Positions 51,558 to 59,686 of a DNA stretch of 64,000 nucleotides are shown in pieces. The position numbers and the translations under genes were made by a program. Within the stretch, counting starts at the first letter, position 1, and each line of letters opens with the position of its first letter. The DNA is from Fictibacillus sp. BK138 (GTDB lineage Bacteria > Bacillota > Bacilli > Bacillales > Fictibacillaceae): the NCBI RefSeq assembly GCF_004216955.1, contig NZ_SGXL01000001.1, positions 2,982,061-3,046,060 of the forward strand, written 5' to 3'. The notes beneath the pieces are model-generated. The model was not told the DNA's origin, made no database searches, and saw only the letters and a program-made list of their open reading frames with translations.

Positions 51558-52864
51558 GAAATAAACTTTCCTTTCCTTAACTCTTCCTGAAACGCTCTTA
51601 ACCGTCCATAAATCGTTGCGATTTGATTAATATATTGAGAAAATCGTTCTTCCTCACCTATATCAAAATAAATGGTACGGAGCGTTTTTAAATGTTTTAT
51701 GGCTGATTGATAAGATTTTCTCGTCCGTTCGTTAATCAGCCTGTCAATCGTTTGATGATAGATCGGCAAAACTGTTTCCTTCTCAAAAGCAAGGACTTCT
51801 TTTAAATCCTTTCGCTGAATGAGCTCTGGTGAGTAGCCCATGATCACTTGAAGCTCCACCCATCGCTCATGTTCACCGATCACCATTAAATACTCTCCGT
51901 ATTCATAGAAAGTGATCGGCAAAAACTCAATAAGCATCTCTTCATACTTTTCTTCGTCACCAGTATGCTGTGCATATTTCCAGAAATAATTGAGATATTC
52001 GTGAAAAAATTCACGAGCGTCTGAATGATAATAATAGGAACTGACACCCTCTAGGAAATTGGGCTTCAAATAAAGAAGCCAAGCCAACAGACGCTCCCAT
52101 TCCTGTTTATCAACCAAAAGTTTCATCCAGACAAGGTAATGAACCATTTCGACTTTCTTATCGTTCTGACCCAAACGTTCAAAAGCAAGATCATCCTGCT
52201 GGCGTGCAAAAGCAAAATGCACTAAAGCAAGCTCCAGCATTTGAGATACTTTGCCAGATTCCTTTTCTTCAAGCAGCTGACTTTCATATTTTTCGATCCA
52301 CGTTCTCTCAGAATAAAGAAGAGACCAGCTGACCTGAAAAAGATAAAATAATAAATAACCCCATTTAGGAGGAATCTCATAAAGACTTTGAAAGTTTCGG
52401 AGACTCTCTTCAACGAGTTTTTTATTTTCATTAAGAAGCTTTTCACTATTCATTTCTTTTAATGCCACATAGATCTGATCAGATAATTTTTCAACGGTCG
52501 CATCAAAGTTGGCCTGCATATAAGCTGCTATCCCATATTGTGCTTCAAATGAAAATAAGCGGATCAGCGTTTCAATTTGCACATGATATCTATAGAGCAA
52601 CGCAATATCCTCATCAAAAAATTGTCCAGCATTTAGAAGTGCCGGATAATAATCACGATAGATATGTACAAATGTGTAGCTCGTATCTTTTCCATCAGCA
52701 AGATCACGAAAGGAGACGGTTTGCATTTTCCGTTTTTCGAACGTCTCGAATCGTTCTGAAAAATACTCACGCCACAATTGAACCGAATGTGTATTTTGGA
52801 CTTTCTTCTCAGGGGAATCATATTGTGCACGATTTTTTTCATCGTGTTCCTCTGGTTGCTTCAT
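51554..52864 (-). CDS. Helicase-operon partner, no SWIM finger visible
   Basis: 436 residues, almost entirely helical, with TPR-like character, and no Cys at all. In Bacillus the gene before the ywqA helicase usually encodes a SWIM zinc-finger protein (ywqB). The size, order and 4-bp overlap fit that place, but the CxCx(n)CxH motif is absent. Either the SWIM domain was lost or this is another family. GGAGGGG precedes the ATG. Function unknown, presumably with the helicase. Confidence 0.75.
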   Translation of the reverse strand: MKQPEEHDEKNRAQYDSPEKKVQNTHSVQLWREYFSERFETFEKRKMQTVSFRDLADGKDTSYTFVHIYRDYYPALLNAGQFFDEDIALLYRYHVQIETLIRLFSFEAQYGIAAYMQANFDATVEKLSDQIYVALKEMNSEKLLNENKKLVEESLRNFQSLYEIPPKWGYLLFYLFQVSWSLLYSERTWIEKYESQLLEEKESGKVSQMLELALVHFAFARQQDDLAFERLGQNDKKVEMVHYLVWMKLLVDKQEWERLLAWLLYLKPNFLEGVSSYYYHSDAREFFHEYLNYFWKYAQHTGDEEKYEEMLIEFLPITFYEYGEYLMVIGEHERWVELQVIMGYSPELIQRKDLKEVLAFEKETVLPIYHQTIDRLINERTRKSYQSAIKHLKTLRTIYFDIGEEERFSQYINQIATIYGRLRAFQEELRKGKFIS

Positions 52865-53102
52865 TCCGTCTCCCCTCCTTCAGGTTTTATTACCAATTAT
52901 AGCAAATTAGACGTTTCCTCATTCATTGCATATCATTTCTATTTTAAAGGAAATTACTTAAGTTGACCAAAAAAACAACTTTGTTGCTCTTAAACTTAGT
53001 GCTGTCTCGTCCGATATCATGAGTAACAGGAATATTTTTCATTAACCAAAAACTTAACGGTTGTATTATTTTGTAATTATTTGTAAAAAGTTGCTGTCGT
53101 TA

Positions 53103-53111
53103 TGCTATACT
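53103..53111 (+). promoter_or_regulatory. Extended -10 promoter of the riboswitch transcript
   Basis: TGCTATACT: an extended -10 (TGN-TATACT) about 10 nt before the aptamer. No convincing -35 at 17 nt. Confidence 0.5.
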
Positions 53112-53121
53112 TATAAAATCA

Positions 53122-53209
53122 ATCGACGAAAGGGCAAACTTTTCGAAAGAGAAGGACGCAAAGCTACAGGGGCTAAGTCTTTAAACGGATATGCCAGCCA
53201 GTTGCCGAA
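53122..53209 (+). ncRNA. c-di-GMP-I (GEMM) riboswitch
   Basis: The GEMM landmarks occur in order: AGGGCAAAC, the TTTCGAAAGA tetraloop hairpin (GAAA), AAGGACGCAAAGCTAC (near-consensus), GGGGCTAAGTC, and GCCAGCCAGTTGCC at the 3-prime end. The next gene starts 42 nt later. Downstream, CTCCT at 53214-53218 can pair with the ribosome-binding site GGGAG at 53238-53242, and TTGCCGA can pair with TCGGTAA (53221-53228) instead, so control of translation is likely. I see no T-run, which speaks against transcription control. Confidence 0.85.
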
Positions 53210-53250
53210 TGAACTCCTACGTCGGTAATAATTGCAAGGGAGATATACAT

Positions 53251-53418
53251 ATGAAGGAAAAAACAATTCAAGATCGAATCAGCCTCTTAAGAGAAGAGCT
53301 GTATCGTACTTCACTTCAGCTGAACCATGAACTGGCCCATCCCAAATTAGTAAAGGTCAGTCAGCAGCTTGATCAGCTTCTCAATCAATTCACTCTTTCA
53401 AGACAAGAAAACATATAA
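53251..53418 (+). CDS. Spo0E-family aspartyl-phosphate phosphatase (riboswitch-controlled)
   Basis: 55 residues: helix 1 (IQDRISLLREELYRTSLQLN) and helix 2 with the signature SQQLD at 37-41 (VSQQLDQLLNQF). Family members dephosphorylate Spo0A~P or related response regulators. AAGGGAG lies 8 nt before ATG 53251; the frame runs upstream into the riboswitch but no start there fits. The gene is directly controlled by the c-di-GMP-I aptamer at 53122-53209. A terminator follows. Confidence 0.88.
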   Translation: MKEKTIQDRISLLREELYRTSLQLNHELAHPKLVKVSQQLDQLLNQFTLSRQENI

Positions 53419-53445
53419 AAATGGCCATCTTCTGGCCATTTTTTT
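53417..53445. terminator. Bidirectional terminator
   Basis: AAAAATGGCCA-TCT-TCTGGCCATTTTTTT between convergent genes. Confidence 0.9.
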
Positions 53446-55021
53446 AATGTTCTTCTTCGTAATATTTATTCTTCTTCTGTTCAATAAGATCAATGATTCG
53501 TTCAATTTCTTCCTCTGCCAGCTGGCTTGAAATCATATCTTTTCTTAACAATCGTTCAATTGCCTCGTGTTCGGCATACAAAGCTTCAATAGAAGCAATA
53601 TGTTCTTGGTTCTTCCTCCACTCCGGATGCTCCTCATACATGACATCCAGTGTTTTTTTTGCCTCCTCTTGCTTGTGATCATACAATGCTTTCATTCTTT
53701 CAAAAACTATTGTAGAAATAACTGCCTCTTTTCTTAGCTGTTGAAGTCTTCCAATGGCATGATCATACCTATGAACAGCGCTCATCACCTCTTCGTATTC
53801 TGTTTTTTCTTTATTCGGTCCTTTAATTTTCAATTTGTTTATAAGGGAAGAGATTGTCATTCCTTGGACAAGCAACGAAAAGAACACAACAGAGAATGCC
53901 AAAATAATAATATCTTCCCTGCCAGGAAAATCCCCAGGTAAACTAAGCGCAAGCGCGATAGACAAAGATCCTTTCAGTCCTCCCCAATTCAGTACATGTT
54001 TCCATTTTAAAGGTATACCTTTAATAGGAAGCATGGATGCGTAAACTGCAATCGTTCTTGCAGCTAGGACTATAAGAATGCTTGCTGCTATCAATCCCCA
54101 TTTATCATTGATATCGATATAGGCAATTTCCAACCCTACAAGAAGGAACACTAGTGAATTTGCAAACAATGCCAAAACATCCCAAAAAGAATGAATGTTT
54201 ATTTTAGTAGTTGGGCTCATTCCTATTTTTGCTCCATAATTTCCAAAGACCAGACCTGCAACTACTACAGCAATTACCCCCGAAACGTGGATAGACTCTG
54301 CAACCAGGAAGCTGCCATAGAATAAAAGGATAGAAAACAAAATCTCTAAAGGGTAATCATCGTACCAGCTCGTGAACTTTGAAAAAACATATCCTAATCC
54401 TCCACCTACAATAGCTCCACCGATCGCAACCTTGAAAAGCATCAGAACAGCAGCCACTATCCCTCCTGCACCCATTTCAATATAAGAAGGCAGGTAGATT
54501 GAGGCAATCATAAAAAGCACCACTGCTAATCCATCATTAAACAAACTCTCTCCTTCAATGACAGTTGAAAGTTTACGGTTTACTCCAAGCGTTTTAAAAA
54601 TGCTTAATACAGATACAGGGTCTGTCGCACTCATTAAAGCAGCAAATACAAAAGCAGTTTGCAGACTCAAATCTAATATGTAATAAGATCCAGCACCGAT
54701 AATCAGAAAGGTAAGAAAAGTTCCCCCAACTGCTAATGCACTTATCGCCTGTGTATTTTCTCTCAAATGGCTGAAAGGAAGTTTTAAACTTGCCTCTCCA
54801 AGTAAAGTCGGGAGCAATAGCGAAATGATAATAAATTGAAATGTATAGCCCTCTTCAACAAATCCTTTTAACGGGTCCAAGGCCGGTAGAGGTACTAGTC
54901 CGATAATGGCTCCCACTACCACAAGTGCAATTGGATAAGGTTTTTTTATTTTCTTTGCCAAAGCCGTTACGCCAACTGCTACAGCCAATAAAATAAATGC
55001 AATATTTAATGAATGATGCAT
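53444..55021 (-). CDS. CPA1-family Na+/H+ antiporter
   Basis: 525 residues with about 12 helices in the first ~395 residues. Family markers are MSATDPVSVLSIF and EGESLFNDGLAVVLF, the ND ion site of CPA1 exchangers. The last ~130 residues are a soluble helical tail (YEEVMSAVHRYDHAIGRLQQLRKEA). It exchanges Na+ (or K+) for H+ for pH and salt control. GAGAGGAG precedes the ATG. Confidence 0.94.
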   Translation of the reverse strand: MHHSLNIAFILLAVAVGVTALAKKIKKPYPIALVVVGAIIGLVPLPALDPLKGFVEEGYTFQFIIISLLLPTLLGEASLKLPFSHLRENTQAISALAVGGTFLTFLIIGAGSYYILDLSLQTAFVFAALMSATDPVSVLSIFKTLGVNRKLSTVIEGESLFNDGLAVVLFMIASIYLPSYIEMGAGGIVAAVLMLFKVAIGGAIVGGGLGYVFSKFTSWYDDYPLEILFSILLFYGSFLVAESIHVSGVIAVVVAGLVFGNYGAKIGMSPTTKINIHSFWDVLALFANSLVFLLVGLEIAYIDINDKWGLIAASILIVLAARTIAVYASMLPIKGIPLKWKHVLNWGGLKGSLSIALALSLPGDFPGREDIIILAFSVVFFSLLVQGMTISSLINKLKIKGPNKEKTEYEEVMSAVHRYDHAIGRLQQLRKEAVISTIVFERMKALYDHKQEEAKKTLDVMYEEHPEWRKNQEHIASIEALYAEHEAIERLLRKDMISSQLAEEEIERIIDLIEQKKNKYYEEEH

Positions 55022-55233
55022 ATTGTTCTCCTCTCAAACTATTTCTCTAGTTATATAATTCCCTACCTCTTCCAAACTTAGTCAACATGATATTCACATA
55101 AATCGACATTATCTATTAGAAATTTGTTGAATCTTGTAACATTACCACTTCTTTACACGAAACCCTTTTTCTTTTCGTAAAAATATTGCATATTAATTGA
55201 GACAAAATCTTTCATGAAAGTTGTGAATAATAC

Positions 55234-55392
55234 ATGCTGCTACAATTAATTGAAGAGAAACGCGAAGTCCTGCTTTGTCTTGGAAAAACGTATGGACTTA
55301 CAGCGAAGGAAACAGTTATATGCAGTCAAGAGCTCGATCAGCTATTAAACCGTCTTGATGAATGGAATGACGATAGGAATGACAATCAGTAA
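55234..55392 (+). CDS. Spo0E-family aspartyl-phosphate phosphatase
   Basis: 52 residues with helix 1 (LIEEKREVLLCLGKTYGLTA) and the signature SQELD at 31-35 (ETVICSQELDQLLNRLDEW). Close in the core to the protein at 25355 (both have KETV-x-CSQELD). The ribosome-binding site (GAAAG, 13 nt) is weak, so expression may be low or the start uncertain. Third Spo0E-like gene in the window. Divergent from the antiporter gene. Confidence 0.78.
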   Translation: MLLQLIEEKREVLLCLGKTYGLTAKETVICSQELDQLLNRLDEWNDDRNDNQ

Positions 55393-55509
55393 TCTTTGTC
55401 TATTTCCTGGGAAATTTGTCGAGAACCACAGAAACCTCTATCATTTTAGTTTCATCTACCTATCATCCAATTAATTCCTAAATTACCTATTATTATATGA
55501 ATATAATAT

Positions 55510-55526
55510 TGTAATCTCTTTGTTAC
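55510..55526 (+). promoter_or_regulatory. WalR box
   Basis: TGTAAT-CTCTT-TGTTAC: a perfect match to the WalR consensus TGTWAH-N5-TGTWAH. TATAAT at 55559-55564 lies 32 nt downstream, a spacing suited to activation. A TATAATTGG/CCAATTATA inverted repeat (55559-55594) follows in the leader. Confidence 0.75.
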
Positions 55527-55613
55527 CTTCTCCTAATCCTTTTGTCATATTCGATTAGTATAATTGGCAACCGAGGCGTATTTAACCAATTATACATATT
55601 AGGAGGAGTTATT

Positions 55614-56201
55614 ATGATAAAAAAATGGGTAATTACAGGGGCTATGGCATTCGGATTGCTCGTTTCTGCTCCCGTTAGCGGATTTGCAGCAATGGGTGAT
55701 CACACTCTTCGACCTGGCACATGGGATAATGATGTATATGAACTTCAAGGGAAATTAAAAGCGATGGGATACTTCGATTTCGCTGTAACAACAGGATATT
55801 ATGGCCCAGTCACTAAAGACGCAGTCATTAAATACCAAAAAGCTAAAGGATTATTAGTAGATGGTATTGCAGGACCACAAACTTTTAATAGTATTCAAAA
55901 CAATATTCAAAGAAAAGGTATGACTGTAGCTGCAACAGCTTACACAGCAAATTGCGAAGGCTGCAGCGGAACGACATCAAGCGGTACAAACCTTAAAGAG
56001 ATTCCTTATGCTAAGGTAATCGCAGTTGATCCAGATGTAATACCAATGGGTTCAGTTGTATACGTACCTGGTTATGGTTATGCAGTAGCTGCTGATACAG
56101 GCGGAGGCATCAATGGAAACGAGATTGATATATATATGCAGAACTACTCAGATGCTATTAACTGGGGCAGAAAGAACGTAAATATTACAATTATTAACTA
56201 A
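55614..56201 (+). CDS. Secreted 3D-domain cell-wall protein, YocH-like
   Basis: 195 residues: signal peptide cut near GFAA (26), a PG_binding_1 domain (~33-97, DVYELQGKLKAMGYF ... VDGIAGPQTFNSI) and a 3D domain (~104-190) with the three aspartates D139 (AVDP), D161 (AADTG) and D172 (EIDIYM). 3D domains act as lytic transglycosylase-like or muralytic enzymes. In Bacillus subtilis, YocH, which has a 3D domain, is controlled by WalRK; a WalR box lies upstream here. Start at ATG 55614 with AGGAGGAG upstream. Confidence 0.92.
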   Translation: MIKKWVITGAMAFGLLVSAPVSGFAAMGDHTLRPGTWDNDVYELQGKLKAMGYFDFAVTTGYYGPVTKDAVIKYQKAKGLLVDGIAGPQTFNSIQNNIQRKGMTVAATAYTANCEGCSGTTSSGTNLKEIPYAKVIAVDPDVIPMGSVVYVPGYGYAVAADTGGGINGNEIDIYMQNYSDAINWGRKNVNITIIN

Positions 56202-56202
56202 T

Positions 56203-56232
56203 GAAGATGGGGTTCTCTCCCCCATCTTTTTT
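56203..56232 (+). terminator. Terminator of the 3D-domain gene
   Basis: GAAGATGGGG-TTCTCT-CCCCCATCTTTTTTC. Confidence 0.88.
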
Positions 56233-56351
56233 CATTTCTACAAATTCTTGAAAAATCAGCTAGAAAAAGAATATGACAATGCTCATCTTCTAACCTATAA
56301 TAGATTTCATGAATTTAAATATTTGAATTTAACATAAGCGAAGGTGAATGT

Positions 56352-57152
56352 ATGTTTCTTTGGATTGCAATCGTAATGGGTATTATTGAAGGATTAACAG
56401 AGTTTCTCCCTGTTTCATCGACAGGACATTTAATCGTTGCAGGACACATGCTTGATTTTACAGGTGACAAAGCTAAAACATTTGAGATCGTGATTCAGCT
56501 TGGTTCCATTCTTGCTGTTGTGGTTCTCTACTGGAATCGCCTCTGGAGTCTGCTCGGTGTCGGCAAGATGGCGAAAAAAGAAAACTCTCTGAATCTCGGA
56601 CATATTTTTATCGCAATCATGCCAGCAGTAGTAATTGGACTTTTAGTTCATGATTTTATTAAAGCACATCTATTTTCACCAAATACAGTCATTATCGGGC
56701 TCGTAATTGGCGGATTCTTAATGATTTTTGCAGAAAAAGTACAGAACAAGAAAGGTGTAAATGCATCAGACCTTGATGACATGACTTATAAACAAGCTTT
56801 GAAAATTGGATTGTTTCAATGTTTGTCATTATGGCCAGGTTTTTCACGTTCTGGAGCAACCATTTCGGGCGGATTGATCTCAGGACTCAATCACCGTACA
56901 GCTGCAGATTTCTCTTTTATCCAAGCAGTGCCGATCATGATCGCAGCATCCGGTCTCGATCTATATAAAAGCCGAGACATTCTAAGTGCAGCCGATCTGC
57001 CATTCTTCTTAACTGGTTTTGTTACAGCATTTTTAGTAGCAGCCGTTGCCATTCTTTTCTTTGTAAAACTGATCGCAAAAGTAAAATTAACCCCTTTTGC
57101 CTATTATCGTTTTATAATAGCTGCAATATTGGCAGTTTTCTTCTATCTTTAA
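56352..57152 (+). CDS. uppP: Undecaprenyl-diphosphatase UppP (BacA)
   Basis: 266 residues, about eight helices. Motifs: [19 protein letters not shown] near the N-terminus and [16 protein letters not shown] near 165. It removes phosphate from undecaprenyl diphosphate at the membrane, regenerating the lipid carrier for cell-wall synthesis, and gives bacitracin tolerance. AAGGTG precedes the ATG. It stands next to a wall-active protein gene but has its own terminator. Confidence 0.95.
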   Translation: MFLWIAIVMGIIEGLTEFLPVSSTGHLIVAGHMLDFTGDKAKTFEIVIQLGSILAVVVLYWNRLWSLLGVGKMAKKENSLNLGHIFIAIMPAVVIGLLVHDFIKAHLFSPNTVIIGLVIGGFLMIFAEKVQNKKGVNASDLDDMTYKQALKIGLFQCLSLWPGFSRSGATISGGLISGLNHRTAADFSFIQAVPIMIAASGLDLYKSRDILSAADLPFFLTGFVTAFLVAAVAILFFVKLIAKVKLTPFAYYRFIIAAILAVFFYL

Positions 57153-57159
57153 AATTTTC

Positions 57160-57194
57160 AAGCTTACCGCTTTCTTTATGCGGTAAGCTTTTTT
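57160..57194 (+). terminator. Terminator of uppP
   Basis: AAGCTTACCGC-TTTCTTTAT-GCGGTAAGCTTTTTT. Confidence 0.93.
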
Positions 57195-57256
57195 ATTTTT
57201 TATCTATTTCTATAAGATTGTTGCTTTTTGGATTTTTTCTTTTTTCTTCCTATGCA

Positions 57257-57384
57257 GTTGATTGTAGCGCAAGGTGGGAGACTCCTGCGGGACGAGTGGG
57301 ACAGGTGAGACTCCTGAAGGCGCAAAGCGGCAGGAGGCTCACCGCCCGCCCCGCGGAAAGCGAACACCTGGAGCGGAAATCAAC
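57257..57384 (+). repeat. ~130-bp interspersed element, copy 4
   Basis: Forward orientation: GTTGATTGTAGCGCAAGGTG ... CACCTGGAGCGGAAATCAAC. Contains GGGACGAGTGGGACAGGTGAG and CTCACCGCCCGCCCCGCGG. Best-preserved copy. Confidence 0.92.
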
Positions 57385-57518
57385 CACTTACTAGAGCTTC
57401 TAAGCTTGTGCAAAAATCTTTATTTTTCATTACAATAATTTCAAAAATATTACAATTGTTATTTTCTAAATATTGTAATAATGGTATGGTTAATTTATCT
57501 AACTTTGAGAGGAAGATA

Positions 57519-58469
57519 ATGATGACTATCGTAAATCAAGTAAACCTTGTTAAAAACGCTATTGCTGGAGTATTGACAGGGAAAGATAAACTGGTCGAAC
57601 TTACAATGATCGCTTTAGTGAATAAGGGACACCTTTTATTAGAGGATGTACCAGGCACCGGAAAAACTGTGCTTGCTAAAAGTCTTGCACGTTTAATTGA
57701 CGGAGAGTTTAAACGTATACAATTCACCCCAGATATACTCCCTGCAGATATTACAGGGATTCAATTCTTTCATCCAAAACATCAAGAATTTGAAATGCGC
57801 CCTGGACCTGTCATGACGAACATCTTATTGGCTGATGAGATTAACCGTGCTACTCCCCGTGCTCAATCAAGTTTGTTAGAAGTTATGGAAGAACGCCAAG
57901 TAACTATTGACGGCGAAACGCTAAAGCTCCCTGCACCTTTCCTTGTAATTGCAACACAAAATCCAATTGAGTCACATGGTACGTTCCCACTGCCTGAAGC
58001 ACAGCTTGACCGCTTCTTTATGAAACTGCCATCCGGTTATCCTGACTTTGATCAAGAAAAAGATATGCTCCATATGTATCGTGCACAAAATCCGCAAGAG
58101 CTGCTCGAGCCTGTGTTTACTTTAGAAGACATTATAAAAATGCAAGAAGAAGTACAGCAGATCTTTGTAAGTGATGAAATTGAGAATTACTTGTTATCGA
58201 TTGTTCATGCTACACGCCAGCACGAGTTTATCGAAAACGGTGTTTCTCCACGTGGAACACTTGCTTTCATGAAAGCTGCTCAAGGTGCCGCTTATGTAAA
58301 TGGAAGAACTTTCGTTACACCAGATGATGTTCAGCTTGTCGCTCCACATGTTCTTTCTCATCGCTTAGTCTTATCAATGGAAGGAACTATGAGAAAAACC
58401 AAAGAACAGGTATTAAAAGATATCCTTGAATCCATTGATGTCCCTGTTGAATCTGAGGCAGGAAGATAA
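57519..58469 (+). CDS. MoxR-family AAA+ ATPase
   Basis: About 317 residues. Walker A is EDVPGTGKTVLAK near residue 37, Walker B and sensor region LLADEINRATPRAQSSLLEVMEE, then ATQNPIESHGTFPLPEAQLDRF. MoxR proteins act as chaperone-like ATPases with DUF58/VWA partners; here the DUF58 gene starts 2 nt after its stop. Two ATGs (57519, 57522) follow GAGAGGAAG; either may be used. First gene of a three-gene operon. Confidence 0.94.
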   Translation: MMTIVNQVNLVKNAIAGVLTGKDKLVELTMIALVNKGHLLLEDVPGTGKTVLAKSLARLIDGEFKRIQFTPDILPADITGIQFFHPKHQEFEMRPGPVMTNILLADEINRATPRAQSSLLEVMEERQVTIDGETLKLPAPFLVIATQNPIESHGTFPLPEAQLDRFFMKLPSGYPDFDQEKDMLHMYRAQNPQELLEPVFTLEDIIKMQEEVQQIFVSDEIENYLLSIVHATRQHEFIENGVSPRGTLAFMKAAQGAAYVNGRTFVTPDDVQLVAPHVLSHRLVLSMEGTMRKTKEQVLKDILESIDVPVESEAGR

Positions 58470-58471
58470 TC

Positions 58472-59686
58472 ATGCAGTGGAGTAATCAGATCTGGATCAA
58501 GCCTATTTTTAAAGCGCTTGTTTTATTCAGTCCGTTAATCCTTTTAATCGGATTTTACCGAAATATATCCTTTCTTTTTGTTTTAGGTTTGGTCATTATA
58601 TTTTTGTATGGTGCAACGTTATTGCAATTTAGATCCTCTGTTCAAGATTTAAAACTGGATTTAAACAAGCAGATTTATCGTCTGTTTCCGGGTGATTCAG
58701 ATGAATTTCATATCAAACTGCTTCATACGGGAAGATGGCCATCATTTAGAGGAGAGCTCTTTTTAACTCATCGAGATGTTATTTCTGATACGAACAAAGA
58801 TGACGTGGAGAGTTTAAAAGGAAGAATAGAGCTGAAAAGGCCATTTGCCATTTACAAAAAAACGGCATTTACCCAAACGGTTCCCTTTACAGCTAGAAAA
58901 AGAGGTACTACAAGAATCGCAAACCTTACTCTGCAAATCCAGGATCCGCTTCAAACGAGTGGTCAGGCTCTAACATATCAGGAACTGTTTCCTGCTGAGA
59001 TTATTGTTTATCCTAGACCTCTACCTGTTCACAAGATTGAACATCTCTTTCATCAAGGAAGCGGTGAAGCAGTTCGTCCGTTTGCATTGTTTGAGAATGT
59101 CTCGCTCCCTGCCGGAAACCGTGATTATGCGTATGGCGATTCTTTTCACAAACTGCACTGGAAAGCGACAGCTAGAACAGGAACTCTTCAAACCAAGGTT
59201 TTCGAAAAAACGGTAGTCTATCATTGGACATTTGTATATACCATCTTGCCGGATCATAAAGATATGAAATCTTCTGAGCAAATGGAAAGCGAAATAAGCT
59301 ATCTGGCTTATATGTGCCAATTTGCTGCCGAGAAGAACATTCCATTCGAAGTTTACATCAACTTTAAAGTACCTGGTCCATTAGGAATGTATCATGTAAC
59401 AACGGGAAGTGGACCGCAGCATCTAAGTAAAGTATTAGAAGGACTCGCTCGTATCGATCGTTCAAATGTTATTGTAAAGCCGACCATCATGTGGACAAAA
59501 ATGGATCGTAACTTTGCTGGGACTGCTCCTTTTATTATTCTTCTTGGGGCTGTTCCAAACGATACAAATACACAATTCCTTACGAATAAATGGATTAAGT
59601 CGGGCGGTAAGATCTTTTTGGTCAACCAAGCGGGGGCGGAAGCATACTTGATGCCTTACTCTTCTAAGGAGGTCGTTCCATGTTAA
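58472..59686 (+). CDS. DUF58 protein
   Basis: 404 residues. Two N-terminal helices (~12-48) are followed by a soluble part with the DUF58 core FENVSLPAGNRDYAYGDSFHKLHWKATARTG near residue 200 and a VWA-like region after it. It follows MoxR (2-bp gap) and overlaps the next gene by 7 bp. Such operons are linked to cell-surface assembly or stress; the exact role is unknown. Confidence 0.9.
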   Translation: MQWSNQIWIKPIFKALVLFSPLILLIGFYRNISFLFVLGLVIIFLYGATLLQFRSSVQDLKLDLNKQIYRLFPGDSDEFHIKLLHTGRWPSFRGELFLTHRDVISDTNKDDVESLKGRIELKRPFAIYKKTAFTQTVPFTARKRGTTRIANLTLQIQDPLQTSGQALTYQELFPAEIIVYPRPLPVHKIEHLFHQGSGEAVRPFALFENVSLPAGNRDYAYGDSFHKLHWKATARTGTLQTKVFEKTVVYHWTFVYTILPDHKDMKSSEQMESEISYLAYMCQFAAEKNIPFEVYINFKVPGPLGMYHVTTGSGPQHLSKVLEGLARIDRSNVIVKPTIMWTKMDRNFAGTAPFIILLGAVPNDTNTQFLTNKWIKSGGKIFLVNQAGAEAYLMPYSSKEVVPC

